Shown piece after piece: positions 7,168-13,462 of a stretch of DNA of 15,501 bases; position 1 is the first letter of the stretch; each line of letters opens with the position of its first letter. The DNA lies in contig JAEZXX010000047.1 of NCBI GenBank assembly GCA_023419535.1, positions 1 to 15,501 of the forward strand. Direction: 5' to 3'. This stretch comes from Pseudomonadota bacterium (GTDB lineage: Bacteria; Pseudomonadota; Alphaproteobacteria; Rhizobiales; Rhizobiaceae). The notes beneath the pieces were generated by a model that had not been told where the DNA came from, did not search any database, and saw nothing but the letters and a program-made list of their open reading frames with translations. The position numbers were made by a program, and so were the translations under genes.

Positions 7168-7448
7168 ACCGAGCCGGATCGGAGCAGACGGTTCCCTGCA
7201 GCAATCTCAGCGGCGTTCTGCGTAACGCCGAGTTGCGCAGCAGCAGGGACAGATGCTTACGCTGGATCAATGTGTTCGCTCACGACCTGTGCGGTCGATC
7301 AGATTCAAGCGCGTCAACCCACTCGGCCTCCGGACCGGCTGCGAACTGCGGACCAGCCATCACAGAGGTCAGAGGCTTCAGCCCACCTCGCCGGCCGAAC
7401 ACCTGCTGAAATATAGGGATGGACTGGCCCCACGCCATCCTCGAGGAC
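7168..7448. other. Intergenic region between tctA and the IS element
   Basis: These 281 bases hold the nested hairpin at 7193-7249 and otherwise nothing I recognise. Short open frames on both strands are not supported by any motif. The final 30 bases before the IS (from about 7420) are C-rich and might be residue of another IS end, but no match can be shown. Confidence 0.5.
7193..7249. terminator. Nested hairpin downstream of tctA
   Basis: An outer 7-bp stem TCCCTGC/GCAGGGA (7193-7199 with 7243-7249) encloses an inner perfect 7-bp stem CGGCGTT/AACGCCG (7211-7217 with 7224-7230) with a 6-base loop. It lies 25 bases after the tctA stop, where a terminator or mRNA 3'-end stabiliser is expected. 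No T-tract follows, so a classical intrinsic terminator is doubtful. Confidence 0.45.
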
Positions 7449-7513
7449 TGATCCACCCCCATTGAAATGGTCCGCCCTGAAGTATGGCTTTTGGAGCCTG
7501 AAGGAGGACGGAG

Positions 7514-7809
7514 ATGGCAAGACGCCCCAAGCCCGAAGAGATCGTCGCGAAGCTGCGGCAGGTTGACGTTCTGGTGTCGCAGGGACGCACGGTAGCGGAT
7601 GCGGTGCGCTCGATCGGCGTGACGGAGGTGACCTACTATCGGTGGCGCAAGGAGTTCGGCGGCCTGAAGTCGACCAGGTGAAGCGGCTGAAGGATCTGGA
7701 GACCGAGAACCAGCGGCTTCGCAAAGCTGTCGCCGATCTCACCTTGGACAAGCTGATCCTCAGCGAGGCCGCACGGGAAACCGAAGGTCAGCGAATGCAA
7801 AACTACTGA
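7514..7809 (+). pseudogene. IS3-family OrfA (HTH protein), frameshifted
   Basis: ATG 7514 follows AAGGAGG and starts MARRPKPEEIVAKLRQVDVL, a helix-turn-helix typical of IS3 OrfA, through VTYYRWRKEFGGLKS. The frame then runs into TGA at 7679-7681. One frame over, from 7672, the sequence continues exactly where OrfA should: DQVKRLKDLETENQRLRKAV, then ADLTLDKLILSEAAR, the leucine zipper, ending at 7807-7809. One base appears to be missing near 7668-7672. The tail after SEAAR (ETEGQRMQNY) is also longer than the usual GNF/GNY ending, which suggests a second small insertion. Without a joined OrfA, the OrfAB fusion transposase cannot be made normally. Confidence 0.8.
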
Positions 7810-7844
7810 GCCCTGCGTGCCGGCGCGCTTGTGTCGAACACGTC

Positions 7845-8714
7845 ATGACGGTGACGGAGCTGTCCGAGCGGCGGGTATGCCGCGCCCTCGGGCAGCACCG
7901 CTCGACACAGCGTCAGGTGCCGCGGGGCCGGGCCGACGAAGAGCAGCTCACGGCCGACCTCGTCGAGTTGGCGCGTCGGTACGGTCGCTATGGGTACCGG
8001 AAGATCGCGGCCCTGCCGCGGGATGCTGGTTGGGTGGTGAACGACAAGCGGGTCGAGCGCATCTGGCGCCGTGAGGGTCTGAAGGTGCCCGCCAAGCAGC
8101 CCAAGCGCGGACGGCTCTGGTTGAATGACGGTTCCTGTGTTCGGCCGCGGCCCGAACATCCTAACCATGTTTGGTCCTACGACTTCGTCGAAGACCGCAC
8201 GCATGATGGCCGCAAAATCCGGATGCTCAATGTCATCGACGAGTTCACGCACGAATGCCTCAGCATCCGGGTCGCTCGCAGGCTCAACTCGACGGATGTC
8301 ATCGACGTCCTGTCGGACTTGCTTCTACTGCGCGGTGTGCTCGGCCACGTTCGGTCCGACAACGGTCCCGAGTTCATCGCCAAGGCTGTGCAGGACTGGG
8401 TCACGGCCGTTGGAGCGAAGACCGCGTACATCGCACCCGGTAGTCCGTGGGAGAACGGCTATGTCGAGAGCTTCAACGCTCGCCTTCGCGACGAACTTCT
8501 CGACGGCGAAATCTTCTACAGCTTGCGCGAGGCGCAGATCGTCATCGAAAGCTGGCGGCGTCACTACAACACGATCCGGCCGCACGGATCGATCGGCTAC
8601 AAACCGCCGGCACCAGAAGTGTTCGTGCCAGCTTTCGCCGCTTGCCCGGCTGCGCTGACCCGACCTGCTCCGCCAGCCAAGCTACCGCTGGTGCAACGAC
8701 CAACCCTGAACTAA
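7845..8714 (+). CDS. IS3-family transposase OrfB (DDE integrase domain)
   Basis: This 289-residue protein carries an HTH_21 region (about residues 30-90) and an rve integrase core with the DDE triad D113 (WSYDFV), D172 (RSDNGPEF) and E208 (NGYVESF). The D-E spacing of 35 intervening residues is diagnostic for the family. In IS3 elements OrfB is normally made as an OrfAB fusion by -1 frameshifting. The OrfB frame is open upstream of the ATG (LSPACRRACVEH reading back to about 7806), consistent with that. The catalytic domain looks intact, so it could act in trans only if expressed alone or with OrfA from another copy. Confidence 0.92.
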   Translation: MTVTELSERRVCRALGQHRSTQRQVPRGRADEEQLTADLVELARRYGRYGYRKIAALPRDAGWVVNDKRVERIWRREGLKVPAKQPKRGRLWLNDGSCVRPRPEHPNHVWSYDFVEDRTHDGRKIRMLNVIDEFTHECLSIRVARRLNSTDVIDVLSDLLLLRGVLGHVRSDNGPEFIAKAVQDWVTAVGAKTAYIAPGSPWENGYVESFNARLRDELLDGEIFYSLREAQIVIESWRRHYNTIRPHGSIGYKPPAPEVFVPAFAACPAALTRPAPPAKLPLVQRPTLN

Positions 8715-8748
8715 CTTTCCAACCGGACCGCTCAGTGGGGGCCGATCA

Positions 8749-8994
8749 GCGCCACTTGCCGCCGATCCACTCCCGACAGCGCGCGAAGGTAAAGATAGGC
8801 GCGAGCGATCATCTCGATCAGCGGCCGATCGGGACGGGCGGATGCGTCCGCCTGCCCCTCGATCACCAAACGCCGCTCGAAGCCGCGCCGCCGCGCCGCC
8901 GCATCGTCATCGGCAGGCCGATCGTGTGAATGGGTCCGCCGCCGAAGTCTTCGAAGATGGTGCATCGGGAGCGATGTCGGAAAGCGATCCTTGA
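8749..8994 (-). pseudogene. Remnant resembling large serine recombinase C-terminal region, frameshifted and IS-truncated
   Basis: On the minus strand one frame reads CTIFEDFGGGPIHTIGLPMT then MRRRG. Another continues RRRGFERRLVIEGQ, then ARPDRPLIEMIARAYLYLRA and LSG up to the IS end. The frames join if one copy of an exact 8-bp tandem duplication (8883-8890/8891-8898) is removed, giving MRRRGFERRLVIEG. The RRRG(V/F)ExRLVI followed by DxxLIxxIARA pattern resembles the segment after the zinc ribbon in large serine recombinases of alphaproteobacterial mobile elements. The family call is from memory and moderate; the frameshift is seen directly. The catalytic N-terminal domain is absent. Confidence 0.45.
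8883..8898. repeat. Exact 8-bp tandem duplication
   Basis: CCGCGCCG occurs twice in direct succession. On the minus strand it shifts the reading frame of the recombinase-like remnant by +8 (net -1). Confidence 0.85.
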
Positions 8995-9182
8995 TCATTG
9001 GCCAAACCATGAGCCGCCAGCGATCCGGTTTTTGGACCGACGGTCAACTTACGGGCCCCATCTGCTCTGCCCGCCCGCACCCAAAGCGGGCCGCGATCCT
9101 TCAGCTGCAAGCAAGATTCCAGTAAGCGCTCGCCGATCAATGCGCAGCTCGACTCTGGTCCAAGAGACCGTGACGCGGTCGT
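8995..9182. other. Non-coding spacer downstream of the sugar kinase gene
   Basis: I see no gene here. A 5-bp hairpin GACCG/CGGTC at 9166-9180 sits directly after the kinase stop (minus strand) and could assist termination, but it is weak and has no T-tract. The rest probably belongs to the decayed mobile element. Confidence 0.4.
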
Positions 9183-10460
9183 TCATCCTGCCGCGGCAAA
9201 GCGATCGAACAGGGCTTCGTCGCCCATCTGTCCGCCTTTTAGAAGGAGCGTCATGCCGTCGCGTTCGAGGCGGTCGCTGCGCGACCGGCTGACGGTGACG
9301 CCCTTGGCGGCGCGTCCTTCGTAGCTCAGCCCCCAGATGCCGAGCGCCTGCGCCACGCGGCTCGACGTGTCCCCGCCGGCGGCGAGAAGGCGGCGGACGG
9401 GACGAATGTCGAGGATCGCAGCGACGAGGTCGGCGGAGCGGGCGGCCAGGGCCTCCTGCGCCTTCTCGGGGCGTTCGCCGCCGACCGGCCGCGTGGTCAG
9501 GAGCACGTTGCGCCCGTCGCAGAGAAGGGTCTGCGCGCGTTCGACGAGACCGGCGCGGTAGGCCGCGCTCGTCAGAAGGCTCTCGGCTTCGATCTCCAGC
9601 CGCTCGTAGGCCGTCGCCGCATTCACCTGCTCGCGCGTCGTCTCCGACAGCGAGCCGGCGATGGCGAGGACGGGACCGGGCGCGGCGTCCGAGGCGCCGA
9701 TCAAGGGCCTGCCCCGATCCTCGAACCAGGCTTCCGCCACGCTGCTCGCGCCGATGGCGATGCTGCGGGCTGGCCGCGACCGCAGGATGCGCCCGGCGGC
9801 CTCAACGTGGGACGCCGTCAGCGCGTCGATCACGACCGCCTCGACGCTCTCGCGCTCCCATCGCTCGATCGACGGCCCGAACGCAACGTCGGCCTCGAGC
9901 GCCGGCCAGTGGATCGTCTCGACGGCGCCGAGGCCGAGCGCCTTCAGGTGCAACCGAAGGTCCGCCTCGCCCATCGGCGTCACCGGGTGGCGGCTCATCG
10001 TCGGGTGGCGGTCGAGCCGGTGCACGTCCCCGCCGCCCAGTGCGAAGAGGTTCGAGAAAGCGCAGTAGCGCTGAAGCGAGGGCTGGCCGCCGAGGACGAA
10101 GGCCGGGCCGTTCGCGTTGAAGCGCCCGAGCGCCTCGAGCGCGACGGCGAGGTTGCCGACCTCGGGCGCGCTGTCGAAGGTCGAGCAGCATTTATAGTGG
10201 AGGAGGCGCACATCGAGCGCGGCGAAGAAGCCGGCGGTCGGCTCGATCTCGGCCCGCATCGCGTCGGCGCCGAGAGCGCGCGCCGCGCTCGCGATGCCGA
10301 CCGCGTCGAGAGGACCCAGCGAGGCCAGGCGCTCAAGGTCGGGCACGCCGAGGAACAGGAACGCCCGGTGGCCGCGTTCGGCGATGGTGGCCAGCGTGTC
10401 CGTCGCGCCGGTGAAGTCGTCCCCGAACCAGCCGTAGGCGGCGCCGTCCCCCTGGATCAT
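9183..10460 (-). CDS. oiaK: Four-carbon acid sugar kinase family protein (DUF1537/OtnK type), probable 3-oxo-isoapionate kinase
   Basis: This 425-residue two-domain kinase has the N-terminal DDFTGATD signature (14-21) for the sugar-acid site. The C-terminal nucleotide domain has LLAAGGDTSSRVAQALG and the LLLKGGQMGDEALF end motif, all typical of the DUF1537 kinases. This family phosphorylates four-carbon and related sugar acids such as 3-oxo-tetronate. A member encoded beside a RuBisCO-like protein is the known arrangement for 3-oxo-isoapionate kinase (OiaK) of D-apiose/apionate breakdown. The ATG overlaps the RLP stop by four bases. The frame is open further upstream, but that part lies inside the RLP gene and has no domain, so ATG 10460 is chosen. 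Family certain, substrate inferred. Confidence 0.85.
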   Translation of the reverse strand: MIQGDGAAYGWFGDDFTGATDTLATIAERGHRAFLFLGVPDLERLASLGPLDAVGIASAARALGADAMRAEIEPTAGFFAALDVRLLHYKCCSTFDSAPEVGNLAVALEALGRFNANGPAFVLGGQPSLQRYCAFSNLFALGGGDVHRLDRHPTMSRHPVTPMGEADLRLHLKALGLGAVETIHWPALEADVAFGPSIERWERESVEAVVIDALTASHVEAAGRILRSRPARSIAIGASSVAEAWFEDRGRPLIGASDAAPGPVLAIAGSLSETTREQVNAATAYERLEIEAESLLTSAAYRAGLVERAQTLLCDGRNVLLTTRPVGGERPEKAQEALAARSADLVAAILDIRPVRRLLAAGGDTSSRVAQALGIWGLSYEGRAAKGVTVSRSRSDRLERDGMTLLLKGGQMGDEALFDRFAAAG

Positions 10461-11722
10461 GCCGCGCCGAAGGCGTCCAGAGCCTGCGCCAGCGCCGGCT
10501 CGTGCGCCGCCGCGTCCCGGACGCTCCGGCACGCCTGGACCGCGTCCCACGCGGCGCGGATGCTGGCGACGCCCTCGGCCGGGCCGCCGGGATGGGCCAT
10601 GATGCCGCCGCCCGCCATGAACAGAAGGTCCGTGGACCCGACCGCATCGAAGGTCGCCTGGACCGTCGCCGCCGTCTGGCCGGAGGAGAAGGCCGGAAGG
10701 ACGCGATCGTCGGCGCCCGCCAGCGGCGTCAGGCAAGCGCGGGCGCTCGCCACGACCTCCGCATCCTCCTGCGCGAACTTTCCGCCGAGCCCGTGGACGT
10801 GCATGTGATCGACGCCCGCGAGGCGCCAGAGCGTCTGATAGGCTCCGAACCCGATTCCGAGCGCCTCGTGCCGCGAGAAGGCGCCGTAGCCGTTGCGATG
10901 CCCGTGCAAAACGAGGTCGGTGTGCCGGCGCAGCGTCTCGACGGCCGAGAAGCCGCACCAGTTGAGGCTCACCATGCAGCAGGTGCCGCCTTCGTCGGCG
11001 ATCAGATCGGCATGCCGGCGCATCGCGTCGGTCTCGTCGGTGATGTTGAAGGCCACCATGACGTGCTTGCCGGTGCGGTCCTGGTGCCGGCGCACGGCGG
11101 CCATCACCGCGCGGATGCGCTCGTGCAGCGGAGCGTGTTCGGAATCGACCGCGATCTCGTCGTCCTTGACGAAGTCGAGCCCCGCCGCGCAGAGCCGCGC
11201 GACGAGATCGCCCGTCTCCCGTGCCGACAGGCCGACATTGGGCTTCACGATGGAGCCGATCATCGCGCCGGTCGAGACGCCCGTCAGCGCGCGGGTGCCC
11301 GCGATGCCATGCTTCGGCTTGCGGAAGCGCTCGCGATAGGCGGCGGGGAGGCGGACGTCCTCCAGCCTCAACCCCGTCGTCTCGCCGAGATCGAAGAGGT
11401 TTCCGGCGACCGTGGCGGCGAGCGTCGGCAGATTGGCGCCGACATTGGCGACGGGAAAGCGGATGGTCACCTCGCCGCGCCGCGGGCGCTCGCTGCCGCC
11501 GCGTCGATCCAGCCAGGCGCTCGGCAGCGAAGGTCGTTCGACCTCGCCCAGGTCCCTTGTCGAGACGACGACGGCCCGCGCCCGCTCGCGCAGCGCATCG
11601 GTCTCGCCTTCGACGCGCGCGAAGGTTCCGCAGGACTGCTCGCCCGCCATGATCTCCGCCACCTTCTCCAGAGGCAGCGGCGTCTCCACGAGGTAGCGGG
11701 CCTCGAACGTCTCGGCCGTCAT
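10457..11722 (-). CDS. oiaX: RuBisCO-like protein (form IV), probable 3-oxo-isoapionate-4-phosphate decarboxylase or transcarboxylase/hydrolase
   Basis: This 421-residue RuBisCO large-chain homologue keeps nearly all catalytic-barrel residues: Lys160 (IVKPNVG, equivalent to K175), the carbamylation and metal motif K186-D187-D188-E189 (DFVKDDE), His275-Arg276, His310, Lys315 in loop 6 (GLGGK), Ser347-Gly348 and phosphate-loop glycines 371-373 (GGGIMAHPGG). Loop and N-terminal sequences differ from true RuBisCO. RLPs adjacent to a DUF1537 kinase act on 3-oxo-isoapionate-4-phosphate, either decarboxylating it (OiaX) or cleaving it to 3-phosphoglycerate and glycolate (OiaT). The sequence alone does not separate the two. 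The start lies 4 bases after the VOC gene stop, and its stop overlaps the kinase start. Confidence 0.85.
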   Translation of the reverse strand: MTAETFEARYLVETPLPLEKVAEIMAGEQSCGTFARVEGETDALRERARAVVVSTRDLGEVERPSLPSAWLDRRGGSERPRRGEVTIRFPVANVGANLPTLAATVAGNLFDLGETTGLRLEDVRLPAAYRERFRKPKHGIAGTRALTGVSTGAMIGSIVKPNVGLSARETGDLVARLCAAGLDFVKDDEIAVDSEHAPLHERIRAVMAAVRRHQDRTGKHVMVAFNITDETDAMRRHADLIADEGGTCCMVSLNWCGFSAVETLRRHTDLVLHGHRNGYGAFSRHEALGIGFGAYQTLWRLAGVDHMHVHGLGGKFAQEDAEVVASARACLTPLAGADDRVLPAFSSGQTAATVQATFDAVGSTDLLFMAGGGIMAHPGGPAEGVASIRAAWDAVQACRSVRDAAAHEPALAQALDAFGAA

Positions 11723-11726
11723 CGGC

Positions 11727-12266
11727 TCAGACCAGCGCCAGATCGGGGAAGGGACGGACCGGATCGCGCCCGTCCCAGTCCTGCGAGGCCTGCCGGATCA
11801 TGTCGAACATCCGCCCCTTGGGGCCGGCGACCTCGGAGAGCTCGATCACGGTGCCGGGGTGGTACTCGGTGTCGAAATACACGAAGCGGCCGCGCTCCCC
11901 GACCTCGCCGCTCATCACCGGCATGAAGCCTTCGGCGACGAGGCGCGTCAAATCCTCGTCGTAGCTCTGCGTCCAGTAGGCGACGTGCTGGAGCCCGCGA
12001 TGTCCGGCCTGACGGAAGTCGCGATACATCGACGGCGCGTCGTTGCGCGTCTGGATCAGCTCGATCTGCAGCGGCCCCGAATTGGCGAGCGCGACGGAAT
12101 TGTGCGGCGTGTGCGCCTCGCCGCGATAGCGGTAGTTCTCGATCGGCACGCGCTCCTTGTAGAAGAACGGACCGACGCCGAGCGTGCGCGACCAGTAATC
12201 CATCGCCGCCTCGATATCGTCGACGACGTAGCCGAGCTGCCTGATCTCACCGAAGAACCGGCTCAT
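11727..12266 (-). CDS. VOC-superfamily (glyoxalase/bleomycin resistance/dioxygenase fold) protein
   Basis: This 179-residue protein starts MSRFFGEIRQLGYVVDDIEA, the typical VOC first strand-helix (xQxGYVVxDIExAxxxW). Candidate metal ligands are Glu in LQIELIQ, His in LQHVAYW and Glu in GTVIELSE, as in methylmalonyl-CoA epimerase-like members. ATG 12266 is chosen because AAAGG lies six bases upstream. A longer TTG frame from 12287 lacks support. It sits between the TRAP binding-protein gene and the RLP gene on one probable transcript. No role in isoapionate catabolism is known to me; isomerase, epimerase or lactone hydrolase activity on the sugar acid is possible. Confidence 0.88.
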   Translation of the reverse strand: MSRFFGEIRQLGYVVDDIEAAMDYWSRTLGVGPFFYKERVPIENYRYRGEAHTPHNSVALANSGPLQIELIQTRNDAPSMYRDFRQAGHRGLQHVAYWTQSYDEDLTRLVAEGFMPVMSGEVGERGRFVYFDTEYHPGTVIELSEVAGPKGRMFDMIRQASQDWDGRDPVRPFPDLALV

Positions 12267-12299
12267 GCAATGCCTTTCGAAATGCAAAAAGGAGGGCCC

Positions 12300-12322
12300 G
12301 GGCGCGCCGATCTGCGGCGCCC
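12300..12322 (-). other. Intercistronic GC hairpin after the TRAP binding-protein gene
   Basis: GGGCGC (12300-12305) pairs with GCGCCC (12317-12322) around an 11-base loop, in the 84-base gap between the binding-protein gene and the VOC gene. Such hairpins often stabilise or partly terminate the mRNA so that the binding protein is made in excess. The role is inferred. Confidence 0.35.
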
Positions 12323-12350
12323 AGGCCGGGAAGGAGGAAGGCGCCGGCGA

Positions 12351-13367
12351 TCAGGCGAGCGTGCCGACCGCGCTCTCCAGATGGCCCCAGGCCTCCTCGC
12401 CGAACTTCTCCTTCCACTCGGCGTAGAAGCCGGCCTCGCGCAGCTTGGCGCGGAAGCTCTCGGTGTCGGCGTCGTTGAAGGTCAGGCCGTTGCCCGAAAG
12501 ATCCGCCTCGACGGATTCGTTCAGCGCCTTGATGTCGGCGCGCTGCTGGAGGCCCGCCTCGTTGATCGAGCGCGAGACGATCTCCTTCATGTCGTCCGGC
12601 AGGTCCGACCACTGGCGGCCGTTGGCGATGAACCAGTAGCCGTCCCAGATGTGGTTGGTGCGGGCGCAGGAGGACTGGACCTCGTAGAGCTTGGCGACCT
12701 GGATGATCGGCAGCGGGTTCTCCTGCGCGTCCACCACCTTGGTCTGGAGCGCGGTGTAGACCTCGGAGAACTGGAGGCTGGCGGGCGCGGCCCCGAGGCC
12801 GGAGAACATCGAGATACTGATGGGCGAGACCGGCACGCGGATCTTCAGCCCGTCCAGCGAGGCGGCGTTGGTGATGGGATCGCCGCTCGTCGTCATCTGG
12901 CGGAAGCCGTTGTCCCACATCGTCTCCAGCGCGTGGAGGCGCGAGCCGGCGATCGCCTCGCGGACATAGGCGCCGACCGGGCCGTCCATCGCAGCCCAGA
13001 CCTGATCGTAGCTGTCGAAGGCGAAGCCCACCGCGTTGATCGCCGCGACCGGCACCAGCGTCGCGATGACGAGCGCGGAAGGCGTGAAGAAGGTCAGCGC
13101 GCCGTTGCGCACCTGGCTCAGCATGTCGGTGTCGCCGCCGAGCTGGTTCGCCGGGAAGATCTGCATCTCCACGCGCCCGTCGCTCTCCTGCGCGATCCGG
13201 TCCGCCGCCTCCTTGGCGCGGATGTTCAAAGGGTGGGTGAGCGGCAGGTTGTTGCCGTAGCGCAGCGTGATCTCGGCCGCGTTGGCGAAGCGCGGGATGG
13301 AGAAGAGCGTCGCGGCGGCGGGCGCTGCGGCGAGGCCCTGCAGCAGGGTGCGGCGGGTGATCGGCAT
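12351..13367 (-). CDS. dctP: TRAP transporter solute-binding protein (DctP family)
   Basis: This 338-residue periplasmic binding protein has an N-terminus MPITRRTLLQG with a twin arginine, a hydrophobic stretch and an ANA|A cleavage site near residue 30, so Tat or Sec export is likely. DctP features include the LRYGNNLPLTHPLNIRAKEA opening, FPANQLGGDTDML, the ligand-binding arginine region GLKIRVP (Arg177), and ALQTKVVDAQENPL. The ribosome site GGGAGG lies about 10 bases before the ATG. Its partner permease is encoded as a DctQM fusion on the other strand, beyond the regulator. The cargo is probably a sugar acid or lactone feeding the RLP/kinase pathway (apionate-like), by context only. Confidence 0.93.
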   Translation of the reverse strand: MPITRRTLLQGLAAAPAAATLFSIPRFANAAEITLRYGNNLPLTHPLNIRAKEAADRIAQESDGRVEMQIFPANQLGGDTDMLSQVRNGALTFFTPSALVIATLVPVAAINAVGFAFDSYDQVWAAMDGPVGAYVREAIAGSRLHALETMWDNGFRQMTTSGDPITNAASLDGLKIRVPVSPISISMFSGLGAAPASLQFSEVYTALQTKVVDAQENPLPIIQVAKLYEVQSSCARTNHIWDGYWFIANGRQWSDLPDDMKEIVSRSINEAGLQQRADIKALNESVEADLSGNGLTFNDADTESFRAKLREAGFYAEWKEKFGEEAWGHLESAVGTLA

Positions 13368-13411
13368 GTCGTTTTTCCTCCCGGTCTGTCGATTTCGGCT
13401 TTCCCAAGCGC

Positions 13412-13440
13412 AAAATCGATCATAAGACTGATGTGGTCAA
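13412..13440 (-). promoter_or_regulatory. Candidate dctP promoter
   Basis: Read on the minus strand, TTGACC (13440-13435) is separated by 17 bases from GATTTT (13417-13412). The -35 is near consensus; the -10 is weak, as would suit an activated or tightly repressed promoter. Transcription would begin about 40 bases before the dctP ATG. Confidence 0.35.
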
Positions 13441-13453
13441 ATCGAATTTTTGA
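13437..13453. promoter_or_regulatory. Candidate LacI-family operator
   Basis: TCAAA (13437-13441) and TTTGA (13449-13453) form an inverted repeat with 7 bases between and a CG near the left-centre. It overlaps the candidate dctP -35 and ends 9 bases before the regulator ATG, so one site could control both directions. TTTTTGATG is also repeated directly at 13447-13455 and 13457-13465, the second copy containing the regulator start codon. Confidence 0.4.
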
Positions 13454-13462
13454 TGGTTTTTG

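Larger units (their letters stand above)
7449..8748 (+). mobile_element. IS3-family insertion sequence (about 1.3 kb), probably inactive
   Basis: The left terminal repeat TGATCCACCCCCATTGAAAT (from 7449, continuing to about 7474) is mirrored by the right end read on the minus strand, TGATCGGCCCCCACTGAGCG (8748 back to about 8724). Both continue into GGTCCG. Between them lie overlapping OrfA and OrfB reading frames of an IS3-family transposase. OrfB is complete, but OrfA has lost its frame. The bases just outside the ends (GAC on the left, GCG on the right) show no 3-4 bp target duplication, so one flank was probably rearranged after insertion. The element truncates a recombinase remnant on its right. 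Confidence 0.85.

Noticed and set aside
7280..7462. Short minus-strand frame between tctA and the IS
   Set aside because: Its 60 residues match no family I recognise and it begins inside the IS end; no ribosome binding site was seen.
1..8748. Composite transposon formed by two IS3 elements flanking the tct operon
   Set aside because: The left IS3 fragment (tail ending IPPAEAEA...) and the right IS3 element (tail ending PLVQRPTLN) belong to different subgroups, so they are not paired copies of one IS.
10461..10958. N-terminal extension of the kinase frame to 10958
   Set aside because: It lies wholly within the RLP gene and encodes Arg-rich sequence without a domain; the kinase N-terminal DDFTGATD motif starts shortly after ATG 10460.
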